In this document: one piece after another, positions 37,398 to 48,206 of the stretch | How positions within the stretch are numbered: position 1 is the stretch's first letter | Layout of the letters: the number at the start of each line of letters is the position of its first letter | Source of the DNA: Streptomyces griseoincarnatus | GTDB taxonomy: Bacteria > Actinomycetota > Actinomycetes > Streptomycetales > Streptomycetaceae | Length of the DNA: 64,000 nt | Assembly: GCA_014649575.1 (NCBI GenBank) | Contig: BMTH01000002.1 | Location: 613,450-677,449, forward strand | Direction: 5' to 3' | Translations under genes and position numbers: made by a program | The notes under the pieces: generated by a model | Told to the model about the DNA's origin: nothing | What the model saw: the letters and a program-made list of their open reading frames with translations, nothing else | Databases searched by the model: none

Positions 37398-38827
37398 GGC
37401 CGTACGAGGTCGCGCAGGTCGGCGAAGCGGCGGTCGCCGATGCCGTTGACCTCCCGCAGCTCGTCCACCGAGCGGAAACCGCCGTTGCGGGTGCGGTAGT
37501 CGACGATGTGCTGGGCGAGGACGGGACCGACGCCGGGGAGGGTGTCGAGCTGGTCCACGGTGGCGGTGCTGAGCGAGACGGGAGTCGTGGGGCCGGCCGC
37601 CGTTCCGGTGCCCGCCGGGGCCGCGGGTGCGGCCGCTCCTGCCGGTGCCGGACCGCCGATCACCAACTGCTCGCCGTCGACGAGGAACCGGGCCCGGTTG
37701 AGACCGCCCGTCTTCGTGCCTGGGCGCACCCCGCCGGCCGCCTTCAGCGCGTCCTCGACCCGTGAGCCCGCGGGCAGACGGTGGACGCCCGGGTCCCGCA
37801 CCTTGCCGCCGACGTCGACCACGATCTCGGGAGCCGCCGTCCCGCCCGCCTGCCCGAAGGACCCCGGAGCGGCCGGGAGGCCTTTCCCACCGTCCACGCC
37901 TCCTCCCTGCCCTGCCGGAGCCGCCCGCACCACCTCCGGCGCCCGCACCGGCTGGGTGCGCCCGGTCCAGAAGTGCTGCACGGCGAGGACGAGCGCGAGC
38001 GCGAGCAGCGCCGAGAGCGCGACGACACTGCGCCGCTCCAGCCCGCACCGGGCCTGCACCCACAGCGGCAGCCGCTCGCGCAGCGCGGGGCCGAACCGGC
38101 CGGGCGGTGGCCCTGGCGGCGGTTCCGGTTCGAGCACTCCGCCGGGCGTCTCCCTGTGTTCCTGGTGCTCCGGGTGCGGAGAGCCGGCCGCGTCCCGGCC
38201 AGGGTGTCCGGCGGGCAGGCGCACCGGGTAGGTGGCTGGTTCCTCGCCCTCCGGGCCGACGCCGAGGAACCGCCCGGGTCGGGCCGCATCCGCGCCTCCG
38301 CCCGACCCGGCCACCGCAGGCGCCCCCGCACGGTCCGGCAGCCGCCTCAGCTCCAACGTCTGCTCCACGCCCGAGGCCCGTCGCCGCCCGCCGGACGCCC
38401 GAGGCCTCGTCAGCAGCGCGTGTCCTGCCACTCCCTGACGGTCCACCACCACGACGCGGCGGCGCGGCCGACGAGGCGCGCCGCCCTCCACTGCCGCCAG
38501 GGCGCGACCCTCCCGCGCCCAGCTCGGCGCCCTCCGCGCGGCCGGACGCCCGCCGCGCACGACCACAGGCTCCCCGCCACGCACGGCCATCGGCTCCCCG
38601 CCGCGCACGACCGCCGGCTCCCCGCCGAACAACGTCTCCGCACGGCGCCGGATCTCCTCCCCCTGCTCCTGACGGTCACCGTCCCGGGCCCAGGCGCGCG
38701 CCCGGCCAGGGCGGCCCCGGCGGTGACGGTGACGGTGACGGTGGTGGGACGTGCGGCCGTCGGACAGGGGCCCGCGCCCCGGACCACTCGTCGGAACAGC
38801 GGTGCGTGTGTGTGATCGAAGTGCCAT
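37394..38827 (-). CDS. comEA: ComEA-like helix-hairpin-helix protein with long N-terminus
   Basis: A 477-residue protein. The C-terminal ~65 residues are the ComEA DNA-binding HhH (VDQLDTLPGVGPVLAQHIVD, ELREVNGIGDRRFADLRDL). Before it are a SLBB domain (VDVGGKVRDPGVHRLPAGS) and one transmembrane helix (VVALSALLALALVLAVQHF, about residue 285). The N-terminal ~270 residues are unusually long, Arg/Pro/Gly rich and predicted cytosolic, with a His/Arg run (HHRHRHRHRR) and three copies of an 8-residue repeat (GGEPAVVR, GGEPMAVR, GGEPVVVR; residues 68-93). The start at ATG 38827 is uncertain. It is coupled to comEC. Confidence 0.85.
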   Translation of the reverse strand: MALRSHTRTAVPTSGPGRGPLSDGRTSHHRHRHRHRRGRPGRARAWARDGDRQEQGEEIRRRAETLFGGEPAVVRGGEPMAVRGGEPVVVRGGRPAARRAPSWAREGRALAAVEGGAPRRPRRRVVVVDRQGVAGHALLTRPRASGGRRRASGVEQTLELRRLPDRAGAPAVAGSGGGADAARPGRFLGVGPEGEEPATYPVRLPAGHPGRDAAGSPHPEHQEHRETPGGVLEPEPPPGPPPGRFGPALRERLPLWVQARCGLERRSVVALSALLALALVLAVQHFWTGRTQPVRAPEVVRAAPAGQGGGVDGGKGLPAAPGSFGQAGGTAAPEIVVDVGGKVRDPGVHRLPAGSRVEDALKAAGGVRPGTKTGGLNRARFLVDGEQLVIGGPAPAGAAAPAAPAGTGTAAGPTTPVSLSTATVDQLDTLPGVGPVLAQHIVDYRTRNGGFRSVDELREVNGIGDRRFADLRDLVRP

Positions 38828-38956
38828 GCGACGAGGGTGGGGCACCGCCACGCCCTCGCGATGATCATGGTCAGAATCCGTGGAGAGGCGCCCAGTTGTG
38901 GAAAACGCCGTCACCCGATCGAAGGAGCACCCGCACGCCCCGCCCCCGGAGGAGCC

Positions 38957-39802
38957 TCACCGCGCCGAAACCACGACCCCCAGCAGCCCCGGCCCCGTGT
39001 GCGCCCCGATCACCGCGCCCACCTCGCTGACATGCAGCTCGGACAGTCCCGGCAGCCGGGTGCGCAGCCGGTCGGCCAGGGCGGAGGCGCGTTCCGGGGC
39101 GGAGAGGTGGTGGACGGCGACGTCCACCTCGGCGCCTCCCGCGCGGTCCGCCGCGATCTCCTCCAGCCGGGCGATGGCCTTGGACGCCGTCCGCACCTTC
39201 TCCAGCGGTTCGATGCGTCCTCCGGCCAGTTGGAGCAGCGGCTTCACGGCGAGGGCTGAGCCCAACAGCGCCTGGGCCGCGCCGATCCGGCCGCCCCGCC
39301 GCAGATAGTCGAGCGTGTCGACGTAGAAGTAGGCCGAGGTGCCCGCCGCCCGCTTCTCCGCCGCGGTGACCGCCTCGTCCACGGTGCCGCCCGCCTCCGC
39401 CGTCTCCGCGGCCGCCAGCGCGCAGAAGCCGAGCGCCATCGCGATCATGCCGGTGTCGACCACGTGGACCGGCACCGGCGCCTCGCGGGCCGCGAGGACC
39501 GCCGCGTCGTGGGTGCCGGACAGCTCGGCGGAGAGGTGGAGGGAGACGATCCCGGTCGCACCGGACTCGGCGGCCCTGCGGTAGGTCTCCGCGAACAGCT
39601 CCGGGCTGGGGCGGGACGTCGTGACGGGACGCCGCTTCTGCAAAGCCTGGGCGAGGGAGCGGGTGGAGATCTCGGTGCCCTCCTCCAGGGCACGGTCCCC
39701 CAGCACCACGGTCAGGGGTACCGCCGTGATGCCGTGCCGCTCCATCGTCCGGGCCGGAAGGTAGGCCGTTGAATCGGTGACGATCGCGACATGGCGGGAC
39801 AT
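38957..39802 (-). CDS. DegV-family fatty-acid-binding protein
   Basis: A 281-residue DegV protein. The N-terminal HVAIVTDSTAYLPARTM and central TSRPSPELFAETYRRAAESG, plus HLSAELSGTHDAAVLAA and VVDTGMIAMALGFCAL, are family motifs. Such proteins bind a fatty acid and in Firmicutes serve the FakA kinase; a FakA partner is not in this window. The start is ATG 39802. It precedes comEA by about 130 bases. Confidence 0.92.
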   Translation of the reverse strand: MSRHVAIVTDSTAYLPARTMERHGITAVPLTVVLGDRALEEGTEISTRSLAQALQKRRPVTTSRPSPELFAETYRRAAESGATGIVSLHLSAELSGTHDAAVLAAREAPVPVHVVDTGMIAMALGFCALAAAETAEAGGTVDEAVTAAEKRAAGTSAYFYVDTLDYLRRGGRIGAAQALLGSALAVKPLLQLAGGRIEPLEKVRTASKAIARLEEIAADRAGGAEVDVAVHHLSAPERASALADRLRTRLPGLSELHVSEVGAVIGAHTGPGLLGVVVSAR

Positions 39803-39896
39803 GAGCTGGAGGTTACCTGCCGTGGTGGCCCTGCGGCAGCCCGGGCTCGTGGGGGCGTCGTCCGCCGCGGGGTGACCGGTGCCGCTTGGGCGGCGG

Positions 39897-40649
39897 TCAC
39901 GTGGTGGATTCGGGGCGCGGCTTCTTCTGCCAGGGGTAGGTGGGGCGCGGGGCGGCCGGGGCGATGGCGGGCCGCTCCTGGTCGTCACTCTGCTGCGGCT
40001 CCGCCTCCTGCCGGGCGGTGTCCGGCCAGGTCTGGCCGGGTCCGGCGGCGTCGGCGGCCGGGGCCTCGGGCCAGCGCGGGGGCGCGGGCGTGGACGGCTC
40101 CTCCGTGGTGGTCCAGTGCCGCAGGGCGCCGGCCTCCATGTCGATCTGCGCGCTCAGCGAGTCGAGGTCGTCGTCCGCGAAGCGGCGGGCGCGGTCGCGG
40201 GTGGCCCAGCGCAGGGAGTCGGCGGAGCTGGTGATGCGCTCGGTGCGCTCGCGCAGGTCGGGCAGGCGCGCGGACAGCGTCGAGCGGTCCGGCTCGCCCT
40301 CCAGGCGGCGTAGTTCCGCGTCCAGCTCGTGTCCGTGCGCACTGAGGCGCTGGAAGAGGGCGAGGGTCTCCTTGACCGAGTCGTCCTCGGCGGCGACCGC
40401 CTCCAGGGCGTCCTGCGTGGCCCGCATCGAGGTGCGCAGCTTCAGCCTGAGCTGGGCGATCTCGCCCGCCGGGCCGGTCTGCGCGAACGCCTTGGCGCGC
40501 AGGGTGTGGTCCTCGACCGTGCGGCGGGCCTGGTGGATGTGGCGGTCCGCGCTGCGCTTGGCGGCGCCGACGACCTTCACCGTGGCGTACACGCCCAGGG
40601 CCACGAAGAGCACGAAAAGCAGGGCGATCACTGCGAACACCGCTTCCAC
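39897..40649 (-). CDS. Membrane-anchored coiled-coil protein of unknown function
   Basis: A 250-residue protein with one N-terminal transmembrane helix (VEAVFAVIALLFVLFVALGV), then about 130 residues of charged heptad-like helix (KRSADRHIHQARRTVEDHTL, then RLKLRTSMRATQDALEAVAA) and a Pro-rich tail ending in RPTYPWQKKPRPE. The GTG at 40649 has GGAGGAG six bases upstream, a much better start than the longer frame. It resembles scaffold-like membrane proteins but no family is recognised. It lies between leuS and degV. Confidence 0.75.
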   Translation of the reverse strand: MEAVFAVIALLFVLFVALGVYATVKVVGAAKRSADRHIHQARRTVEDHTLRAKAFAQTGPAGEIAQLRLKLRTSMRATQDALEAVAAEDDSVKETLALFQRLSAHGHELDAELRRLEGEPDRSTLSARLPDLRERTERITSSADSLRWATRDRARRFADDDLDSLSAQIDMEAGALRHWTTTEEPSTPAPPRWPEAPAADAAGPGQTWPDTARQEAEPQQSDDQERPAIAPAAPRPTYPWQKKPRPESTT

Positions 40650-40718
40650 GAGGCTCCTCCTCCGGGCACGTGCGGTCTGTCCCGGCACATGTCGTGCCGC
40701 TCCTCCACGATAAACGCA

Positions 40719-40761
40719 GCGGGCAGGCCCGGAGTTCCGGCGGAACCCCGAACCTGCCCGC
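40719..40761. terminator. leuS terminator hairpin
   Basis: gcgggcagg (40719-40727) pairs with cctgcccgc (40753-40761); the inner bases ggttcc-like segments fold further. It lies 45 bases past the leuS stop. Confidence 0.65.
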
Positions 40762-40805
40762 AGACCGTCCGGCCGTTACCCGTAGGGGTCGGGCCGGTGA
40801 GGGAT

Positions 40806-43676
<2,871 letters not shown>

Positions 43677-43731
43677 GATCCTCAAAGCTCCATCGATCGT
43701 CTCTGCCTGCTGCTGCGACTTCCTGGAAATG

Positions 43732-43755
43732 AAAAAACCCCTCGCACAGGAGGGG
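43732..43755 (-). terminator. Leader attenuator terminator upstream of leuS
   Basis: On the minus strand CCCCTC, a six-base loop and GAGGGG are followed by six U: a classic rho-independent terminator, rare in this GC-rich genome. It lies 56 bases upstream of the leuS start and 48 after the leader peptide stop. Confidence 0.88.
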
Positions 43756-43802
43756 ACGCCGCGCCGATTCCGGCCTGCCGGAACATCGGCGGTCGGGACT
43801 GA

Positions 43803-43841
43803 TCAGCGCGGCTCGCTAAGCAGAAGGCGTACGGCACGCAT
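43803..43841 (-). CDS. leuS leader peptide (Leu attenuation)
   Basis: The 12-codon frame reads MRAVRLLLSEPR with three consecutive leucine codons (ctt ctg ctt). It has no ribosome site upstream. A TACCCT sequence (43848-43853, minus strand) six bases before the ATG looks like a -10 box, so the transcript may start at or near the ATG (leaderless). With the terminator 48 bases downstream, the arrangement is that of ribosome-mediated attenuation: stalling at the Leu codons when Leu-tRNA is short would favour an antiterminator and leuS expression. This is inferred from structure; the antiterminator was not computed. Confidence 0.82.
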   Translation of the reverse strand: MRAVRLLLSEPR

Positions 43842-44161
43842 GCGGTCAGGGTACCGCAGGGACGGATCTCGTCGCGACGCCCTTCCCCAAGACACTGAAC
43901 AATGGTCAAGAGTTACTTCGCGTAACAACCCCTAAGGGGACAACGCCACGGCCTCATTGTCTTTTGATAACAGCGCAATAACTCAAACCTGGTACTGACG
44001 GGTACGACGAGGCTTAGAGTTCGGCAGCGGGACCGCTTTACCGAACCGTTCGGAGTTGCCCCCATGAACCCTCGTCCACTCGGCAGCCCACCCCCCGTCC
44101 GGGGCAGGTCGGCTGCGACTCCGTCGTACCCGCTGTGCGTCCGGACGTCCGGAGGTGCGTC
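43842..44161. other. Divergent intergenic region (leuS / heme protein)
   Basis: About 320 bases without a gene. It includes the likely leuS -10 box, short inverted repeats (cccctaagggg at about 43927-43939, ttacttcgcgtaa) and an AT-rich patch (ttgtcttttgataacagcgc) that should hold the promoter for the rightward gene pair. Confidence 0.45.
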
Positions 44162-45388
44162 GTGAGGCCGGACGACAGCACGGCGGACGACTGGTTCGTC
44201 GACTTCCTCGACTTCGGCGTCGGCGTCCTGTCGCTCGTCTGCCTCACCTGTTCCGTGATCTGGGGACTCGTGGCGCAGGACCGCGTCCTGCTCGGACCCC
44301 GGCAGCGGATCATCGCGCAGGCGGTGCACCGCGCCACGGCGGTCGCGGCCGTCTTCTTCCTGCTGATCCACATCGTGATCAAGCTGGCGCTGGACCACAC
44401 CACGTGGATCGCCGCCGTGATCCCCTTCGGCCTCGCCCTCACCGACGACGAGACCGTGATGGGGCGGTCCTTCCTGATCGGCCTCGGCACCCTGGCCGGC
44501 ATGCTGATGATCTTCGTGGCGATCACGGGCATCCTGCGCAACCGCTTCGCCTCCCCGGCGGAGGTCGCCGCCCGCTGGCGCGCGGTGCACATGCTGGCCT
44601 ACCCGGCCTGGTGCGCGGCGCTGGTGCACGGCCTCTACGCGGGTCGAGCGGCCAAGCCGATCTTCTTGGTCCTGTACGGCCTGTCGCTGCTCGGCGTGTT
44701 CGCGGCCCTGATGCTGCGGGCCTCCCCGCGCCCGGTCAAGCGCATGGTGGCCGACCGCCTCACCTCCCTGCTGGGCCTCGACCAGCAGCCCGGCAGCCGG
44801 CTGGAGGAAGCCAGAGCGCGCAACGCCGAGTCCGCCCTCCCCGGTTACGGCGGCGGCAGCGCCCGGGACGACGGCCGGTCGCGCGCCGAACGCCCGTCGT
44901 ACGACGCCTTCGACCCGGCGCCGGCCCCCGAACCGGCGAACGGCTTCGCGGCCGCCTACCGCGCGGTGTCCCCCCGGCAGTCCGCCGCGCAGGCCCCGCT
45001 CACGGACGCCACCGCCCGCATGGAGATGCCGGACCTCCAGGCCACGGAGGCGATACCCCGCGTGGACCCGCCCTCCAGCACCTCGGGCAGCTGGCCGGTC
45101 CCGTCCCCGCCGCCGGTCGGCGAGGCCCCTCCCTCGGCCTACGACCCGCTCAACGACACCGGATACAACATCCCGACCTACAACAATTCGGTCGCCTCCG
45201 GCTACGGATCGAGTGATGTGTACGACACCGCTGAGACGAACACCCTCTACGGCACGTACAACCCGGATGACACGTACAACAGCGGTCCCGCCAATGCACC
45301 AACCCCCGGTGTGCCCTCGTCGTCCTACGACTTCGACGCACCGGGGTCGGGCGAACCTTGGAACACGCCTTCCGGAGGCTTTAAGTGA
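44162..45388 (+). CDS. Heme-binding membrane protein (ferric-reductase/cytochrome b-like) with long tail
   Basis: A 408-residue protein. The first ~200 residues have about six hydrophobic helices carrying conserved histidines: IAQAVHRATAVAAV, FFLLIHIVIK, WRAVHMLAYPAW and AALVHGLYAG. Two His pairs on two helices suit two b hemes, as in ferric reductase-like transmembrane proteins. The remaining ~200 residues are a Pro/Ser/Tyr-rich hydrophilic tail (DTGYNIPTYNNSVASGYG, YGTYNPDDTYNSGP). The start is GTG 44162, six bases after GGAGG. Its stop overlaps the next start (GTGA), so the two products likely form one electron-transfer complex. Confidence 0.8.
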   Translation: MRPDDSTADDWFVDFLDFGVGVLSLVCLTCSVIWGLVAQDRVLLGPRQRIIAQAVHRATAVAAVFFLLIHIVIKLALDHTTWIAAVIPFGLALTDDETVMGRSFLIGLGTLAGMLMIFVAITGILRNRFASPAEVAARWRAVHMLAYPAWCAALVHGLYAGRAAKPIFLVLYGLSLLGVFAALMLRASPRPVKRMVADRLTSLLGLDQQPGSRLEEARARNAESALPGYGGGSARDDGRSRAERPSYDAFDPAPAPEPANGFAAAYRAVSPRQSAAQAPLTDATARMEMPDLQATEAIPRVDPPSSTSGSWPVPSPPPVGEAPPSAYDPLNDTGYNIPTYNNSVASGYGSSDVYDTAETNTLYGTYNPDDTYNSGPANAPTPGVPSSSYDFDAPGSGEPWNTPSGGFK

Positions 45389-46995
45389 ACGAGGCCCTGC
45401 CCGACGTCCCCGAAGTCCGCGTCGTAGGGCTTCCCCAGCTCACGTCGGGTTTCGACCTTGTCGACAGGCTCGATCTGCAGATGCACCTCAAGGTGCACGG
45501 CCCGCTCGAGCCCCTGGGCGGTGAGCAGCTCGCTCAGCTCGCCGAACGCATCAACCTCAGGGGCCGCGGCGGCGCGGGCTTCCCCTTCCACAAGAAGCTG
45601 CGCTCGGTCGCCGAATCGGCGATCAAGCGCGGCGTCCGGCCGGTCGTCGTCGTCAACGGCAGCGAGGACGAACCGGCCTGCCGCAAGGACACGGTGCTCA
45701 TCAACCGGGCGCCGCACCTCATCCTCGACGGCGCGCTGCTGTGCGCCGAGGCCATGGGCGCCCGCACGCTCGTGGTGGGGGTGACCCGTGAGTCCACGCA
45801 GCGCTCGATGGAACAGGCGCTCGCCGAGCGCGGCCTGAGCAACGGCCGCCGCTCGGCGCTGCGCGCCCGTGTGCAGCGCAACCCGGTGCGCATGGTGACG
45901 GGGGCCGCCGCCTCCCTGATCCGCTCCATCGACGGCGGTCCGGCCATCCCGCCGGGCCGCAAGGTCAGCGCCTCCAAGAGCGGTGTGGGCGGCGCGCCCA
46001 CGCTGCTGTCCAACGCCGAGACGTTCGCCCAGCTCGCCATCGCCGCCCGCATCGGCCCGGAGCGCTACGGCAACACCGGCCTGTACGACGAGCCGGGCAC
46101 CGTGATGCTCACGGTGTCCGGGGCGGTGGCCCGCCCGATGGTGGTCGAGGTCCCCACCGGCGTGCCGCTGCGCTACGTGCTCCAGCTGGCCGGCGCCCCG
46201 CCGGTCCCGCAGGGGGTGCTCACGGGCGGCTACCACGGCAAGTGGATCGACGCGGCGACCGTGAACGACGCGATCGTCTCCCGCAACTCGCTGGACGCGG
46301 TGGGCGGTTCGCTGGGCGCGGGCGCGATCCTGCCGATCAGTCAGGACACCTGCCCGCTGGGCGAGTCGCTGATGGTGGCGAAGTGGCTGGCGCAGGAGAG
46401 CGCCAACCAGTGCGGCCCCTGCTACCTGGGGCTGCCGGCAGCCGCGCGCGGCCTGGAGGACATCCTGGGCGGCGGCGGCGCGGCCGCGCTCGAGGCGGTC
46501 CGGCAGGTCGCGAAGAACGTGAAGCGGCGCGGGGCCTGTTCGCACCCGGACGGCTCGGCGATGTTCCTGGAGTCGACGCTGAAGGCGTTCACCGAGGACA
46601 TCGCGCTGCACGCCCTCGGCAACGGCTGCGGGCGGCCCGTGACCGGCGTGCTGCCCCTCTTCGAGGGCGGCGCGGCCCCGACGGGCGTCCCGGGCGGCGA
46701 GGACGAGGAGAACGGCCCCAGCCGTCAGAAGATCTTCGTCGACTGGACGCTGTGCCGGGGCCACGGGCTGTGCGCGGACCTCCTTCCGGAGGTCTTCCAG
46801 CTCGGTGCGGACGGCTTCCCGACGGTGGCTCAGGCGCAGGTGCCCCGGTACGCGGAGGCGAAGGCGCTGCGCGCGGTGCGCCGCTGCCCGGCGCTGGCCC
46901 TGCGCATCGAGGAATCGGCGCCCCAGGCGAAGGCGCCGTCCCGGAACCTTCCGGTGCTCTCCCAGGGGCGCGGCAGGCGCGCCCTGGGACGCTGA
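45385..46995 (+). CDS. NuoF-like FMN/Fe-S protein fused to a ferredoxin domain
   Basis: A 536-residue protein. The N-terminal part matches NADH-binding NuoF subunits: RGRGGAGFPFHKKL (FMN/NAD loop), VVVNGSEDEPACRKD, then an SLBB region. A 4Fe-4S site is formed by NQCGPCYLG and a later RRGACSHPDG. The last ~100 residues add a ferredoxin-like domain (VDWTLCRGHGLCADLLPEVF, RRCPALALRI) with too few cysteines for 4Fe-4S, so a 3Fe-4S cluster is likely. Overlap with the upstream heme protein suggests an NAD(P)H-to-quinone or metal reductase couple. Substrate unknown. Confidence 0.85.
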   Translation: MNEALPDVPEVRVVGLPQLTSGFDLVDRLDLQMHLKVHGPLEPLGGEQLAQLAERINLRGRGGAGFPFHKKLRSVAESAIKRGVRPVVVVNGSEDEPACRKDTVLINRAPHLILDGALLCAEAMGARTLVVGVTRESTQRSMEQALAERGLSNGRRSALRARVQRNPVRMVTGAAASLIRSIDGGPAIPPGRKVSASKSGVGGAPTLLSNAETFAQLAIAARIGPERYGNTGLYDEPGTVMLTVSGAVARPMVVEVPTGVPLRYVLQLAGAPPVPQGVLTGGYHGKWIDAATVNDAIVSRNSLDAVGGSLGAGAILPISQDTCPLGESLMVAKWLAQESANQCGPCYLGLPAAARGLEDILGGGGAAALEAVRQVAKNVKRRGACSHPDGSAMFLESTLKAFTEDIALHALGNGCGRPVTGVLPLFEGGAAPTGVPGGEDEENGPSRQKIFVDWTLCRGHGLCADLLPEVFQLGADGFPTVAQAQVPRYAEAKALRAVRRCPALALRIEESAPQAKAPSRNLPVLSQGRGRRALGR

Positions 46996-47108
46996 CGCCC
47001 CGACGGGGACGACGACGCGGAACGGCCCGCTCCCGCGGTCTCAGGCCGCCGGAGAGGGCCGTTCGCGTTCTGTGCGACGCCGGGTCCGGGGACCTGTGCA
47101 CAAAGACC

Positions 47109-47142
47109 GAGGGCGGACCATCCGTTCGGATGATCCGCCCTC
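47109..47142. terminator. Hairpin 3' of the first tRNA-Ala
   Basis: gagggcggaccatccg folds on cggatgatccgccctc with a TT loop and two internal mismatches. It lies nine bases past the tRNA 3' end and may also end the nuoF-like transcript. Confidence 0.75.
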
Positions 47143-47150
47143 GACTTCTG

Positions 47151-47223
47151 TGGAGCTAAGGAGAATTGAACTCCTGACCTCCTGCATGCCATGCAGGCGC
47201 TCTACCAACTGAGCTATAGCCCC
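47151..47223 (-). tRNA. tRNA-Ala (GGC), copy 1
   Basis: The minus strand reads GGGGCTATAGCTCAGTTGGT at the 5' end. The anticodon loop is ATGGCAT between CCTGC and GCAGG, giving anticodon GGC. The acceptor stem contains the G3-U70 pair that marks tRNA-Ala. CCA is not encoded. Length is 73. Confidence 0.97.
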
Positions 47224-47359
47224 TTGCGGTGTTCCCCCGGGTTTCCCCGGCGGCGACGCCAACTTTACACGGTCCCCCCGGCCCAACACCAAATCGGTTT
47301 CGCTTCGCCCGGTTCCGCACGGAATGCCCGCCCTCGCTGGAGGGCCCCCACCTCAGCGC

Positions 47360-47593
47360 TCACGCCGTCACGAACGAGTAGAAGCGTTTGAGGGTGCAGT
47401 GCTCCTCCAGCAGCCGGCCGTAGATCGGCTCCCCCTCGAGTTCCCGGTACGTCTCGATGGGGTCGCCTTTTATGATCAGCGCCCGCGCGCACTCCTCGCA
47501 CCAGTACTGGTAGTCGGGGTTGATCGGCTCCATGTCGCGGACGATGGGCGTGCCGCTGCCGCACCAGTCGCACTTCCGCCTGTGTGCACCCAT
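47360..47593 (-). CDS. Small zinc-ribbon protein
   Basis: A 77-residue protein with two CxxC pairs (RKCDWCGSG and WCEECARAL), which should bind one zinc. The rest is acidic and Tyr-rich, ending EHCTLKRFYSFVTA. It starts three bases after the stop of the second small zinc-ribbon gene, so the two are co-transcribed. It may be a nucleic-acid-binding or adaptor protein; no function is known. Confidence 0.75.
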   Translation of the reverse strand: MGAHRRKCDWCGSGTPIVRDMEPINPDYQYWCEECARALIIKGDPIETYRELEGEPIYGRLLEEHCTLKRFYSFVTA

Positions 47594-47596
47594 CGG

Positions 47597-47770
47597 TCAG
47601 CTCCAGCTGTGGCCGCAGGCCGTGCACACGTAGGAGATCCCGCCGTTGTCGCCGAGCACCTGGGCGACGTGTGCGGAACCGCAGGAGGGGCAGCTGAGAC
47701 GCGTAGAGGTCCGTCGGGTCGACACCGCTCCGAGGAGGTGGTCGACCTCCTCGAGGATGCTCGCAGGCAT
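47597..47770 (-). CDS. Very small zinc-ribbon protein
   Basis: A 57-residue protein (MPASILEEVDHLLGAVSTRR at the start) with a short helix followed by a zinc ribbon: LSCPSCGSAHVAQ and YVCTACGHSWS. The ATG at 47770 is preceded by a strong GGGAGGGAG. It is the first gene of a two-gene unit lying between two identical tRNA-Ala genes. The CPSCG...CxxCG form resembles transcription-factor-type ribbons. Confidence 0.75.
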   Translation of the reverse strand: MPASILEEVDHLLGAVSTRRTSTRLSCPSCGSAHVAQVLGDNGGISYVCTACGHSWS

Positions 47771-47931
47771 CACAACTCCCTCCCGTCGGGCCGCGCCCCC
47801 TTCCGGTCGTTTGATTCTGCCACGACCGGACCAATACGGTCAGCGACGCCGTGGTACCGGTAGGGACACGGCTGTACGCCTCGTAGAGGTGTACGTCGGA
47901 GAACGCCGCCGCACTCATCGGCGGACGACAA

Positions 47932-47965
47932 AAGATCCCGCCTCCGCTGAGGGAGACGGGATCTT
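47932..47965. terminator. Hairpin 3' of the second tRNA-Ala
   Basis: aagatcccg (47932-47940) pairs with cgggatctt (47957-47965), with an inner cctc/gagg stem. It lies eight bases past the second tRNA 3' end; A's flank it on the template side (minus-strand U's). Confidence 0.75.
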
Positions 47966-47972
47966 CACCATG

Positions 47973-48045
47973 TGGAGCTAAGGAGAATTGAACTCCTGAC
48001 CTCCTGCATGCCATGCAGGCGCTCTACCAACTGAGCTATAGCCCC
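47973..48045 (-). tRNA. tRNA-Ala (GGC), copy 2
   Basis: The 73 bases are identical to those at 47151-47223, including the GGC anticodon and the G3-U70 pair. The flanks differ, so it is a separate gene with its own promoter and terminator. Confidence 0.97.
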
Positions 48046-48104
48046 TGGCCGCCACATGAAGTGACTTCCTGGTTTCGCTCCGCTCGGCGGGGCGAACAAG
48101 AAGA

Positions 48105-48134
48105 ACTTTAGCCTGCGACCTGCCAGAAAGTGAA
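48105..48134 (-). promoter_or_regulatory. Putative promoter of tRNA-Ala copy 2
   Basis: On the minus strand TTCACT (48134-48129), an 18-base spacer and TAAAGT (48110-48105) resemble a vegetative promoter. The tRNA begins ~60 bases downstream. The same TAAAGT occurs upstream of copy 1 (47267-47262). Confidence 0.5.
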
Positions 48135-48206
48135 ATCCGGGTCCGGGACGCCGGGTGCGGGTCGCACGGCCGCCGCCGGAGGCCCCGGCGGCGGGCACGG
48201 CCGTCC

